In this document: piece after piece, positions 35,387 through 44,095 of the stretch
Numbering within the stretch: position 1 is the stretch's first letter
Layout of the letters: every line of letters begins with the position of its first letter
Source of the DNA: Collimonas pratensis
Lineage (GTDB): Bacteria; Pseudomonadota; Gammaproteobacteria; Burkholderiales; Burkholderiaceae_D
Assembly (NCBI RefSeq): GCF_001584185.1
Contig: NZ_CP013234.1
Location: forward strand, 1,550,001-1,614,000
Reading direction: 5' to 3'
Length of the DNA: 64,000 nucleotides
The notes under the pieces: generated by a model
Told to the model about the DNA's origin: nothing
The model's database searches: none
Seen by the model: the letters and a program-made list of their open reading frames with translations, nothing else
Position numbers and translations under genes: made by a program

Positions 35387-38112
35387 ATAAGAATTTGACA
35401 CCAATAGCATCTGCCGTTGCGCTGCTGGTCATGGCGGCAGCCATGCCAGCGTATGCGCAACAAGCCGATGATGCAGCTGCAAAAGCTGACAGCAAGGGCA
35501 CCGACAAGGGCGGCCAGATCGAGCAGGTCACCATCAGCGGCATTCGCGGTTCGCTGCAAAAATCCCTGACGCAAAAACGCAATGCCGATTCGCACGTAGA
35601 AGTCATCACGGCGGAAGACATCGGCAAGATGCCGGACAAGAACGTGGCCGACTCCTTGTCGCGCGTACCGGGCGTCACCATCGGCAATGCCGGCGCCACC
35701 GAAGGCGGTTTCGACGAAGCTGACCGTGTCAGCATGCGCGGCACCAGCCCGAGCCTGACGCAGACCCTGATCAACGGCCACAACGTCGCCTCGGGCGACT
35801 GGTTCGTGCTGGACCAGTCGGGCCAGGTCGGCCGCAGCGTCAGCTACACCATGCTGCCGTCTGAACTGGTCGGTTCGGTGGTGGTCCACAAGAGCTCCGA
35901 AGCCAGCCTGGTGGAAGGCGGCGTTGCCGGTTCGGTCGATATCATCACCCGCAAGCCGCTCGACTTCAAAAAGCAATTTACCGCGGAAGCTACCCTCGGC
36001 GCCGTGTACGCCGATTTGCCAGGCAAGACAGATCCGCAAATGAGCGCGCTGGTCAACTGGAAAAATGAAGCCAATACCTTCGGCATCCTGGTACAGGCCT
36101 TCTCGGAAGAGCGGCATCTGCAACGCCAAGGGCAGGAAATCCTCGGCTATACCCAGATCGCTCCAGGCAGCAAGATCGCTACTTCCAATCCTGACCTGGC
36201 CGGCGTGTATGCGCCTAACCTGATCAACTCGGCGCTGTTCGAGCAGCAGCGCAAACGCACCGGCGGCTTGATCGATGCGCAGTTCAAGGTCAGCAACGAC
36301 TTCTCTTTCGACATCAACGGCTTCACGTCAGAAATGAAGGCCGCCAATTACAACCGCAGCTATGAATTCTGGGGCGCCCAGGTCATCAACGCCGGCGCCG
36401 GCCAGGCGCCGAACCCTGGCTACACGGTGAAAAACAATACGCTGACATCGGCGACCTTTGCGCCTGTGGCAGGCACCAACTACGGCGTCTACGACCAGAT
36501 TTCGCGTCCGGATGAAAGCGCCAGCTCGAATTTCGTCGAGCTCGGCACCAAGTGGCGTGCATCTGATTCCTTGACCTTCACTACCAAGCTGGGTACCTCT
36601 TCCGGCGAAGGCAAGACACCGACCCAGAACGTGGCGGAATGGAATGTCGGCGTTGGCGCCGGCGCCGGTTATCAATTGAATGGAACAGGCACGGCAGCCA
36701 ACTGGAATTTGGGCGCTACCAACAACGGCAGCCCTAACACCGGAACCACAGCGTTCGGCTGGATCTTCGGCGACCAGAACATCGACGTCAAGGATAAGGA
36801 AAACTGGGCACAGGTCGACGGCGAATATTCCGCCGCCTGGGGCGCCTTGTCGACGGTGCAGTTCGGCCTGCGCTACAACGACCACAAGCGCAGTTCCGAA
36901 GGCGTGATTGGACAAGGACCGAGCGCCGGCGCCAGCAATCCAGCCAATTTCCCGCAGGGTTTCCAGAACTTCCCGTCGAATTTCGGCAGCGGCCTGGGCA
37001 GCGGTTTCCCGACCAATGTCTGGTATTACACACCGGGCCAGCTGGCGGCGTACAACGCTTTCACCAATCGCGATCCGGTAACGCGTGAAGACTGGAATTC
37101 CGAGTTTTCGGTGAAGGAAAAGAATGCGGCCGGTTACCTGCAGGCCAACCTGGAAGGCAATCACTGGAGCGGCAATGTCGGTCTGCGCGTCGTGCAGACC
37201 CAGGAGAACGTCACCTCCAACGTTGCTGCACCCGCCACTGCGCCGGGCGCGATCACCACTTCGGCATTCGGTCCGTTTGTCCGTCAGCAAGACAACAACA
37301 CCTATGTCGACGTGCTGCCTAGCATGAACCTGAAGTTCGACCTGAGCAAGGATGTGGTTGCCCGTTTTGCTGCATCGAAGACCATGACCCGTCCGGACTA
37401 TTCTGCATTGGCTGGCCAGGTAACCTTGACCCCGCCGGCGCAATTCGGTTCGATCGGTTCAGGCAGCGGCGGCAATCCAGACCTGAAGCCAATCACATCG
37501 AACAACTTCGATGCGTCGCTGGAATGGTACTTTGCTCCGCGTTCGCTGGTGTCGGCGAGTATCTTCAACATGAACCTGACCAGCTATGTCGGCCTGGGCA
37601 GCGTCACCAGAAGTTATGTCACCAGCACGCCTGACCATCCTGCCAATTACATGGCGGATTATGTGCTGACGGTGCCGACCAACACCAGCGGCACGGTGAA
37701 CGGCATTGAGCTGGCTTATGAAATGCCGCTGGGTAAAAACTTCGGTTTTGCCACCAACGCCACTTTCATCAACGCCTATGATGCTGCCAACGGTCCTCTG
37801 GTCGGCGCTTCCAAGCGCACCGCCAACCTGTCGGCTTATTTCGAAGATGAGCGCTTCAATGCCCGCATCTCGTATAACTACCGCAGCAGCTTCTACAGCG
37901 GCCTGGATCGCAGTACAGCGTTCTACCAGGCTGGTGTCGGCACACTGGCAATGTCGCTCGGCTACAAGTACAGCGAGCAGCTGGCCTTCACGCTGGATGC
38001 GCAGAACCTGAACAACCCGACCCTCAAGTACTACGCGCTGAATGAAGACCAGCCACGCGCGTTCTACAAGAACGGCCGCCAGTTCTACCTGAACGCCCAT
38101 CTGAAGTTCTAG
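35383..38112 (+). CDS. TonB-dependent outer-membrane receptor, probable chitooligosaccharide/GlcNAc transporter
   Basis: 909-residue outer-membrane receptor. Signal peptide 1-26 (ending AYAQ), TonB-box-like EQVTISGIRGSL near 47-58, plug domain with VITAEDIGKMPDKNVADSLSRVPGV, then a 22-strand barrel ending in the aromatic FYLNAHLKF. The plug wording (KNVADSLSRVPGV, RGTSPSLTQTLINGHNV) is that of carbohydrate-type receptors, not siderophore ones. GTG 35383 with GGGGAG upstream overlaps a leader ORF. It is followed by tonB-exbB-exbD-exbD and then the GlcNAc operon, and shares its promoter type with them, so chitooligosaccharide or GlcNAc uptake is the likely role. Confidence 0.9.
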   Translation: MNKNLTPIASAVALLVMAAAMPAYAQQADDAAAKADSKGTDKGGQIEQVTISGIRGSLQKSLTQKRNADSHVEVITAEDIGKMPDKNVADSLSRVPGVTIGNAGATEGGFDEADRVSMRGTSPSLTQTLINGHNVASGDWFVLDQSGQVGRSVSYTMLPSELVGSVVVHKSSEASLVEGGVAGSVDIITRKPLDFKKQFTAEATLGAVYADLPGKTDPQMSALVNWKNEANTFGILVQAFSEERHLQRQGQEILGYTQIAPGSKIATSNPDLAGVYAPNLINSALFEQQRKRTGGLIDAQFKVSNDFSFDINGFTSEMKAANYNRSYEFWGAQVINAGAGQAPNPGYTVKNNTLTSATFAPVAGTNYGVYDQISRPDESASSNFVELGTKWRASDSLTFTTKLGTSSGEGKTPTQNVAEWNVGVGAGAGYQLNGTGTAANWNLGATNNGSPNTGTTAFGWIFGDQNIDVKDKENWAQVDGEYSAAWGALSTVQFGLRYNDHKRSSEGVIGQGPSAGASNPANFPQGFQNFPSNFGSGLGSGFPTNVWYYTPGQLAAYNAFTNRDPVTREDWNSEFSVKEKNAAGYLQANLEGNHWSGNVGLRVVQTQENVTSNVAAPATAPGAITTSAFGPFVRQQDNNTYVDVLPSMNLKFDLSKDVVARFAASKTMTRPDYSALAGQVTLTPPAQFGSIGSGSGGNPDLKPITSNNFDASLEWYFAPRSLVSASIFNMNLTSYVGLGSVTRSYVTSTPDHPANYMADYVLTVPTNTSGTVNGIELAYEMPLGKNFGFATNATFINAYDAANGPLVGASKRTANLSAYFEDERFNARISYNYRSSFYSGLDRSTAFYQAGVGTLAMSLGYKYSEQLAFTLDAQNLNNPTLKYYALNEDQPRAFYKNGRQFYLNAHLKF

Positions 38113-38411
38113 TAACAGAACTGCCGGCCCGCCGCAGCTGTTTGCGGCAGGCCGGCAACAACTGATTTGTGTGCGGTTGAAGTAAGAGTTGACGTTGATT
38201 TTACCGGGAGGGCACTGCCGGCTGGATATTCTTGCAGCCTGCCATTGATGAAAACGCTCTCCGGCTTTTTTCCTGCTCAGGTCAAATTCGTTTCACGGAA
38301 ATCACCAGCAGACCAGTACAAGTTCAGGACGCCGACAAACGACATGCCGCACCGGTGTCGCTGTCTATACCGAGATTGCCCGCAGTCAGGCAAACAAACA
38401 GGAGTCGTTGT

Positions 38412-39065
38412 ATGGATTTCGCGCAGGATGGGAAAAATCCCTCCAAGAATGTAGTCGGCATCAGCGTGGTCGTTGTTTTGCATGTTCTTCTGATTTATGG
38501 ACTTCTTACAGGATTGGCGCGCAAGGTTGTGGAAGTGATACAGCAACCGGTCGAAACCAAGATCATCGACGAGATCAAGCCGCCGCCACCACCCCCACCA
38601 CCGAAACAGCTTGTACCGCCGCCGCCAAAATCGGTTGCGCCGCCGCCGCCCTTCGTGCCTCCACCCGAGGTCAAGGTCACGCCGCCGCCCACAGACAATG
38701 TGATTGCCGCGGTCACCAACGTCAAACCGCCGAGCAATGAACTGCCGACGTCCGTGGCGCAACCCGCCACCAACGGCGAGGCCGGTCCGGCGCACACCAG
38801 CGCCAAGATTGCAGGAAATTGCGAGAAGCCGGAATACCCGCGGACTTCCTTGCGCAATGAAGAAGAGGGCATGGTCACGGTCAAGCTGACCATCGGCGCC
38901 GATGGCAATGTGCTCGATTCCGCAGTGGAAAAGAGCAGCGGCTTCAAGGATCTCGACCGTGCCACGGTGAAAGCCTGGAGCCTGTGTCATTTCACCCCGG
39001 CCATGGCCGATGGCAAAGCGGTGCAGTCTTCCACCAAGATGCAGTATGTCTGGAAGCTTGAGTAG
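38412..39065 (+). CDS. tonB: TonB energy-transducing protein
   Basis: 217-residue inner-membrane-anchored periplasmic protein that passes proton-motive energy to the receptor. One N-terminal membrane span (about 14-32, VVGISVVVVLHVLLIYGLL), a Pro-rich spacer (about 55-95) and a C-terminal TonB domain (about 135-217) with CEKPEYPRTSLRNEEEG and LDRATVKAWSLCHFTPA. Start ATG 38412 has AGGAG 8 nt upstream. Upstream lies 299 bp without a gene. It is the first of four energy-supply genes that follow the receptor, so it is probably dedicated to it. Confidence 0.92.
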   Translation: MDFAQDGKNPSKNVVGISVVVVLHVLLIYGLLTGLARKVVEVIQQPVETKIIDEIKPPPPPPPPKQLVPPPPKSVAPPPPFVPPPEVKVTPPPTDNVIAAVTNVKPPSNELPTSVAQPATNGEAGPAHTSAKIAGNCEKPEYPRTSLRNEEEGMVTVKLTIGADGNVLDSAVEKSSGFKDLDRATVKAWSLCHFTPAMADGKAVQSSTKMQYVWKLE

Positions 39066-39150
39066 GCTCACGGTCGAACGCACACCAGGCGCGAGCCAAA
39101 CACCACGTCGCGATTGCGGCAATCTACTTTCTCAAATTTGGAGCAACAGC

Positions 39151-40074
39151 ATGACTATCACACGTAACCGCTTATCCGCCCTGGCCGCCGCCCTGATGAT
39201 TTCAGCCGCGACGCTGGCAGCACCGCTCGCTGTTGCGCAAACCGCGGCCTCGGCGCCGGCTGCATCAGCCCCTGCAGCCGTTGTGCCTGCACAGGCTCCG
39301 GCCGCTGCTCCTGCAGCGTCGCTGGTCGACACCCCAACCCCACCGCCAGCACCTGCTGACCACGAAACCGTCAACAATCCCTACGGCCTGGACGCCCTGT
39401 GGAAAGGCGGCGACTTCGTCGCCCGCGGTACCTTGATCATCCTGGTGCTGATGTCGATGGGCAGCTGGTACATCATCATCACCAAGCTGATCGAGCAGGT
39501 GAAACTGATGGGCCAGGCTAACAACGCCAAAAAGACATTCTGGAAAGCCGGTACGGTTGAAGCTGGCGTCGCCGGCCTCAAGCCGAACAGCGCTTACCGC
39601 TTCATCGCTGAAAACGGCGTGAACTCCACACATCACCACGACGGCGCCCTGCTGGAGCAGATCGACCTGAACACCTGGGTCACCATGTCGATCCAGCGTT
39701 CGGTCGAAAAAGTCCAAAGCCGCCTGCAAGACGGCCTGGCATTCTTGGCAACGGTCGGTTCGACTGCACCGTTCGTCGGTCTGTTCGGTACCGTCTGGGG
39801 TATTTACCACGCGCTGACAGCGATCGGTATCGCCGGCCAGGCGTCGATCGACAAGGTTGCCGGTCCGGTCGGTGAAGCGCTGATCATGACCGCCATCGGT
39901 CTGGCAGTGGCTGTGCCTGCGGTGCTGGGTTACAACTGGCTGGTCCGCCGCAACAAGAGCGCAATGGAAGAAATCCGTTCGTTCAGCGCCGACCTGCACT
40001 CGGTCCTGCTGAGCGGCGTGATGTCGTCGAGCTCGGCGGTCCAGGTTGCCCATATCAATAAAAAGGTTGGCTAA
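39151..40074 (+). CDS. exbB: ExbB/TolQ/MotA-family proton channel subunit with signal peptide
   Basis: 307-residue inner-membrane subunit of the TonB motor. It has a signal peptide (1-28, ending AVAQ) and an Ala/Pro-rich periplasmic extension to about residue 75 before the three-span core, a form seen in several proteobacterial ExbB proteins. The membrane-pore signatures LATVGSTAPFVGLFGTVWGI and GEALIMTAIGLAVAVPAVLGYNWL are present. ATG 39151 has TTGGAG upstream. exbD starts 2 bp after its stop. Confidence 0.93.
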   Translation: MTITRNRLSALAAALMISAATLAAPLAVAQTAASAPAASAPAAVVPAQAPAAAPAASLVDTPTPPPAPADHETVNNPYGLDALWKGGDFVARGTLIILVLMSMGSWYIIITKLIEQVKLMGQANNAKKTFWKAGTVEAGVAGLKPNSAYRFIAENGVNSTHHHDGALLEQIDLNTWVTMSIQRSVEKVQSRLQDGLAFLATVGSTAPFVGLFGTVWGIYHALTAIGIAGQASIDKVAGPVGEALIMTAIGLAVAVPAVLGYNWLVRRNKSAMEEIRSFSADLHSVLLSGVMSSSSAVQVAHINKKVG

Positions 40075-40076
40075 TC

Positions 40077-40505
40077 ATGGCGATGTCACTCGGCTCTCCC
40101 GATGGGGATGAAGACGAAGTGATCGGCACGATCAACACGACGCCGCTGGTCGACGTCATGCTGGTCTTGCTGATCATCTTCCTGATCACGATCCCGGTGG
40201 TGACACACACGATTCCAGTGAAGCTGCCGAACGAATTCGACGAACCTTATAAAACCAAGCCAGAAAACATCAACCTGGCGGTGAATAAGCAAGGCGACAT
40301 GTTCTGGAACGAGCAACTGGTGCCGAATACGACGACTTTGCTGGCCAAGCTGAAGGAAGTGGCGGTAGAAGTGCCACAACCGGAACTGCATATCCGCGGC
40401 GACCAGCAAACCAAGTATGAATACATCGGCAAGGTGATCCTGACTGCGCAGCGGGCAGGGATTGCCAAGATCGGGTTCATTACCGAACCGCCTGCGCGTA
40501 ACTAG
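40077..40505 (+). CDS. exbD: ExbD biopolymer transport protein, copy 1
   Basis: 142-residue partner of ExbB. A short cytoplasmic N-terminus leads to one membrane span carrying the proton-relay Asp in NTTPLVDVMLVLLIIFLIT, then a periplasmic domain with LHIRGDQQTKYEYIGKVI. It begins 2 bp after exbB, so translation is coupled. A second exbD follows after a 175-bp gap occupied by a palindromic repeat. Confidence 0.93.
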   Translation: MAMSLGSPDGDEDEVIGTINTTPLVDVMLVLLIIFLITIPVVTHTIPVKLPNEFDEPYKTKPENINLAVNKQGDMFWNEQLVPNTTTLLAKLKEVAVEVPQPELHIRGDQQTKYEYIGKVILTAQRAGIAKIGFITEPPARN

Positions 40506-40524
40506 CAAGCAGTCTAGCTGCATC

Positions 40525-40626
40525 GTCTAGGCGACCTCGTCATCCCCGCGAACGCGGGGATCCAGTTTTCGCAGCATGTTGCAACATGGATTCCCGCGTT
40601 CGCGGGAATGACGGGGTCGCCGAGAC
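40525..40626. repeat. REP-like palindromic element between the two exbD genes
   Basis: Two hairpins, CATCCCCGCG-AA-CGCGGGGAT and ATTCCCGCG-TT-CGCGGGAAT, in a larger inverted repeat (GTCTAGGCGACC at the left, GGTCGCCGAGAC at the right). It shares core and flank with the element at 6881-6965. It lies inside an operon and could reduce expression of the distal exbD. Confidence 0.8.
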
Positions 40627-40680
40627 CGGGGCGCATAGCTGGGTCGCCTAGAGACTGGGGACATAGAAGAGGAGTAGTTT

Positions 40681-41115
40681 ATGGGTATGAATGTAGGTTC
40701 TTCGGGCGGCAACGCCAATGATCCGGAACCGATGATGGAAATGAACATGACGCCGCTGATCGACGTCATGCTGGTGCTGATCATCATGCTGATCATCACG
40801 ATTCCGATCCAGAATCATGCGATCAAGCTGAACATGCCGACCGGTAATCCGCCGCCGCCGCTGGCTCTGCCAGTGGTCGATACGGTGGACATCGATCCGA
40901 CAGGCACAGTGATGTGGAACGGTACGCCGATGGCGAGCCGGGCCGAACTGGAAGATCGCCTGAAGACGGTGGTCGCCGGCGGCAACATCGATGAAGTGCA
41001 TCTGCGGCCGAACAAGGCGGTGGAGTACAAGTCGGTGGCGGCCGTGATGGCGTCGGCGCAGCGTTTGGGCGTCACCAAGATCGGCATCGTCGGCAATGAG
41101 CAGTTCATGGAGTAG
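40681..41115 (+). CDS. exbD: ExbD biopolymer transport protein, copy 2
   Basis: 144-residue second ExbD. Membrane span with conserved Asp in NMTPLIDVMLVLIIMLIIT, then a periplasmic domain with VDTVDIDPTGTVMWNG and VHLRPNKAVEYKSVAAVM. It is clearly diverged from copy 1 in the periplasmic part. Two different ExbD subunits next to one ExbB occur in several TonB systems and may serve distinct roles. AGAGGAG lies upstream of the ATG. Confidence 0.93.
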   Translation: MGMNVGSSGGNANDPEPMMEMNMTPLIDVMLVLIIMLIITIPIQNHAIKLNMPTGNPPPPLALPVVDTVDIDPTGTVMWNGTPMASRAELEDRLKTVVAGGNIDEVHLRPNKAVEYKSVAAVMASAQRLGVTKIGIVGNEQFME

Positions 41116-41174
41116 CAGATAGTATTTTTTTAATCAGAAAACACCGGCCGCAAGTGGTTTTTTGGCTTATTTTT

Positions 41175-41223
41175 TAATACCACTTAAAGGCCGGTTGACA
41201 GCCGCTTTCTGTCCCCATAAAGT
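41175..41223 (+). promoter_or_regulatory. Promoter and candidate NagR site of the nag operon
   Basis: TAATACCACTT (41175-41185), TTGACA (41195-41200) and TAAAGT (41218-41223). The spacing equals that of the receptor promoter and of the chitinase promoter on the other strand. The extended match TTGACAGCC(A/G)CTTT is also shared. Confidence 0.75.
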
Positions 41224-41289
41224 GAATCCAGTTTGTTTCCGCGAATAAAAACAATGCCACTGGCAGATGAAAGCGATGGATGCAACAAC

Positions 41290-42219
41290 ATGATTGAATA
41301 CCTGATAGGCGTCGATGGCGGTGGCACCGGCACCCGTGTGCGCCTGGCGCGCAACACCGGCGACCATGCCGAGAGTGCGCTGCTGGCGACCGGCAGCGGC
41401 GGTCCATCCGGGCTAATGCATGGCGTTGAAGCCGCTTGGTCGGCGGTGCTGGAGGCGCTGCAAGCGGCATTCGCCACTGCCGGGCTGGTGCGGCCGGCGC
41501 TCGACAAGATGGCCATCGGCCTCGGCCTGGCCGGCGTCAACAACAAGCAATGGGCGGCCGAATTCTCGGCCAGTAATCCAGGCTTCCGTGACACCGCGAT
41601 CGAAACCGATGCCTTCACCACATTGCTAGGTGCGCACCAGGGCCAGCCCGGCGTGATCATCGCCATCGGCACCGGCAGCGTCGGCGAAGTGCTGACTGCC
41701 GGCGGCAAGCGGCGCGAGGTTGGCGGCTGGGGCTTTCCCGCCAGCGATGAAGCCGGCGGCGCCTGGCTTGGCATGCGCGCCATTACCCACGCCCAGCACG
41801 TGCTGGACGGGCGCGCCCCCGGCAGCGACTTTGCCAGTGCACTGATCCATTTCTGCGACCGCAGCAACCAGGTCCGCGGCGCGCACTTTGACAGTCATCA
41901 CGACAGCATGTTCGCCTGGCTGGCCAACGCCAGCCAGACCAGTTATGCGCAGCTGGCGCCGCTGGTGATCCAGCACGCCGCCAGCGATGCCGCGGCAGGC
42001 CAGTTGATGCGGGCCGCAGGCGAGGAAGTAGCGCGCATCGCCGCCGCCCTCGATCCGGATGGAGAGTTACCGATTGCACTATGCGGCGGCCTTGCCGCGC
42101 ATATCCAGCCGTACCTGCCGGAGCCATTGCTGGCGCTGGTAGTCAAGCCGCACGCTGATGCAGCAGCGGGTGCCTTACGCTTAATCGACCAAAGATTAAA
42201 AGGGAAGCAAACATGCTAG
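41290..42219 (+). CDS. nagK: N-acetylglucosamine kinase, BadF/BadG ATPase family
   Basis: 309-residue sugar kinase of the ASKHA fold that phosphorylates GlcNAc. N-terminal phosphate loop IGVDGGGTGTRVRLA (5-19), second loop IAIGTGSVG near 121, adenosine motif ALCGGLAAHIQ near 265. The kinase step implies that free GlcNAc reaches the cytoplasm, which fits an MFS permease rather than a PTS. I choose ATG 41290; an in-frame ATG at 41254 would add 12 residues, and both have weak ribosome binding sites. It overlaps nagR by 7 bp. Confidence 0.88.
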   Translation: MIEYLIGVDGGGTGTRVRLARNTGDHAESALLATGSGGPSGLMHGVEAAWSAVLEALQAAFATAGLVRPALDKMAIGLGLAGVNNKQWAAEFSASNPGFRDTAIETDAFTTLLGAHQGQPGVIIAIGTGSVGEVLTAGGKRREVGGWGFPASDEAGGAWLGMRAITHAQHVLDGRAPGSDFASALIHFCDRSNQVRGAHFDSHHDSMFAWLANASQTSYAQLAPLVIQHAASDAAAGQLMRAAGEEVARIAAALDPDGELPIALCGGLAAHIQPYLPEPLLALVVKPHADAAAGALRLIDQRLKGKQTC

Positions 42220-42947
42220 CTCAGATAGAAAAACTCAAACCGGACGGCGCCAGCGACACGCCTTTGTATCTGCAACTGGTCAACCGCCTGTCGGAGCAGA
42301 TCAACGGCGGTGTCTGGCAGCCGGATGAAGCGCTGCCTTCCGAGCGCATCCTGGCGGAATCGCTGGAAATTTCACGGGTGACGGCGCGCAAAGCGATCGA
42401 TGTCTTGTGCGAACGCGGCATGCTGATCAGGAAGCGCGGTTCCGGCACCTACATCACGCCTAAGCTGGAACAGCCTTTGTCGCGCCTCACCAACTTCAGC
42501 GAAGAATTGCGGCAGCGCGGCTTCCGGCCAGGTTCGCAATGGCTGTTGCGTGAAACCGGCATTGCCGTCGCCGAGGAAATCCTGGCGCTGGGCCTGTCGC
42601 CGAATACCGTGGTGTCGCGCCTCAAGCGCCTGCGTACTGCCGACGATGTGGTGATGGCGATTGAAACCACCACCATCCCAGCCTTGTACCTGCCGGATCC
42701 GAAAGCCGTCACCGATTCGCTGTATGTGCACCTGGAGACGCTCGGCGTGGCGCCGGTGCGCGCCCTGCAGCATATCCGCGCCATCAACGCCAGCGCCGAC
42801 CAGGCCAAGCTGGCCGACATCAAGACCGGCGCCGCCATGCTGCATATCACGCGGGTCGGCTATCTGGAAAACGGCGCGGCGATCGAGCTGTCGCATTCCT
42901 ATTGCCGGAGCGATTACTACGACTTCGTTGCGGAGTTGCGGCGATGA
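42213..42947 (+). CDS. nagR: GntR/HutC-family regulator of GlcNAc use (NagR/NagQ type)
   Basis: 244-residue transcription regulator. Winged HTH (about 10-80) with LYLQLVNRLSEQINGGVW, PSERILAESLEISRVTARKA and the wing KRGSGTYI; the C-terminal UTRA effector domain (about 95-244) is typical of HutC proteins that bind amino-sugar phosphates. ATG 42213 has AGGGAAG upstream and overlaps the nagK stop; nagA overlaps its own stop by 4 bp. Being inside the operon, it is likely autoregulated, and it is the best candidate to bind the TAATACCASTT sites at three promoters here. Confidence 0.9.
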   Translation: MLAQIEKLKPDGASDTPLYLQLVNRLSEQINGGVWQPDEALPSERILAESLEISRVTARKAIDVLCERGMLIRKRGSGTYITPKLEQPLSRLTNFSEELRQRGFRPGSQWLLRETGIAVAEEILALGLSPNTVVSRLKRLRTADDVVMAIETTTIPALYLPDPKAVTDSLYVHLETLGVAPVRALQHIRAINASADQAKLADIKTGAAMLHITRVGYLENGAAIELSHSYCRSDYYDFVAELRR

Positions 42948-44095
42948 CCGATGGCCGCCACGCAGGCGGCGCATCTGGCCATGGCGGCGTGACGCTGAGA
43001 GGCAATATCCTGACGCCGCAAGGCTGGGTCAGCGGCAGCCTGCATTTCGATGGCCGCATCACGGCGATTGACGGCGCGGCGGTCGACCCCGCCGACAATC
43101 TTGACCCATACATTCTGCCCGGCTTCATCGATCTGCATGTGCACGGCGGCGGCGGCAAGGACATCATGGATGGCGGCGACGCTGTCGATGTCATCGCCGC
43201 CATCCACGCACGGCACGGCACCACCAGCATGCTGGCCACGACCATGACCTCGCCGCTCAGCGACCTGGAGCAGGCGCTGGAAGCCTGCGGCCATGCTTGC
43301 CGCGAACGCCGTCCGGGCACCGCGCGGGTGCTGGGCGTGCATCTGGAAGGGCCGTACATCAATCCGGGCAAGCTCGGCGCCCAGCCCGATTTTGCGCAGC
43401 CGGCGACCTTGCAGGAAGTGACACGGCTGAGCGCGCTGGCGCCGGTCAAGCTGATTACGGTAGCGCCTGAAATCGCCGGCCACCTGGAAGTGGTGCGCAT
43501 GCTCAGCGATTCCGGCATGCGGGTGCAGATCGGCCATACCCTGGGCAGTTACGAAGACGGCGTGCAGGCACTGGCGCACGGCGCTTCCGGTTTCACCCAT
43601 CTGTTCAACGCCATGACCGGCTTCCAGGCGCGCGCGCCGGGCATGGTCGGCGCCGCACTGGCGCATGCGCGCTACTCGGAACTGATTCCCGACCTGCTGC
43701 ACGTGCATCCGGGCGCGATCAAAGCGGCTTTGCGTTCGATTCCGCGCCTGTACTGCGTGACCGATTCGACCGCCGCCACCGGCATGCCGGACGGCGACTA
43801 CATGCTGGGACGCCAGCAAGTACATAAATGCATGGGCGGCGTCAGGCTGGCCGACGGCACCCTGGCCGGCAGCACGCTGACCATGGACCAGGCGCTGCGC
43901 AACCTGGTCGGCCTCGGCCTCGACCTGGCCGACGCCTCGCGCCGGGTCTCGACCTACGCCGCGGATCATCTCGGCCTGGCGGAACGCGGCCGCCTGGCCA
44001 GCGGTTGTCATGCCGATCTGGTGGTGCTGGACCGGAAACTTAATTTAACCAAGGTATATGTAGAGGGAGAGCAGATTGGTCTCACAGATGTTTAG
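42944..44095 (+). CDS. nagA: N-acetylglucosamine-6-phosphate deacetylase
   Basis: 383-residue amidohydrolase that removes acetate from GlcNAc-6-phosphate. Metal and catalytic motifs: DLHVHGGGG (His near 63-65), VHLEGPYINP with the metal-ligand Glu, GHTLGSYEDG, FTHLFNAMTG, and the catalytic Asp in VTDSTAATGMPDG. ATG 42944 overlaps the nagR stop (ATGA). The 3' end overlaps the start of nagB-II by 8 bp or more, so all four nag genes are coupled. Confidence 0.95.
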   Translation: MTDGRHAGGASGHGGVTLRGNILTPQGWVSGSLHFDGRITAIDGAAVDPADNLDPYILPGFIDLHVHGGGGKDIMDGGDAVDVIAAIHARHGTTSMLATTMTSPLSDLEQALEACGHACRERRPGTARVLGVHLEGPYINPGKLGAQPDFAQPATLQEVTRLSALAPVKLITVAPEIAGHLEVVRMLSDSGMRVQIGHTLGSYEDGVQALAHGASGFTHLFNAMTGFQARAPGMVGAALAHARYSELIPDLLHVHPGAIKAALRSIPRLYCVTDSTAATGMPDGDYMLGRQQVHKCMGGVRLADGTLAGSTLTMDQALRNLVGLGLDLADASRRVSTYAADHLGLAERGRLASGCHADLVVLDRKLNLTKVYVEGEQIGLTDV

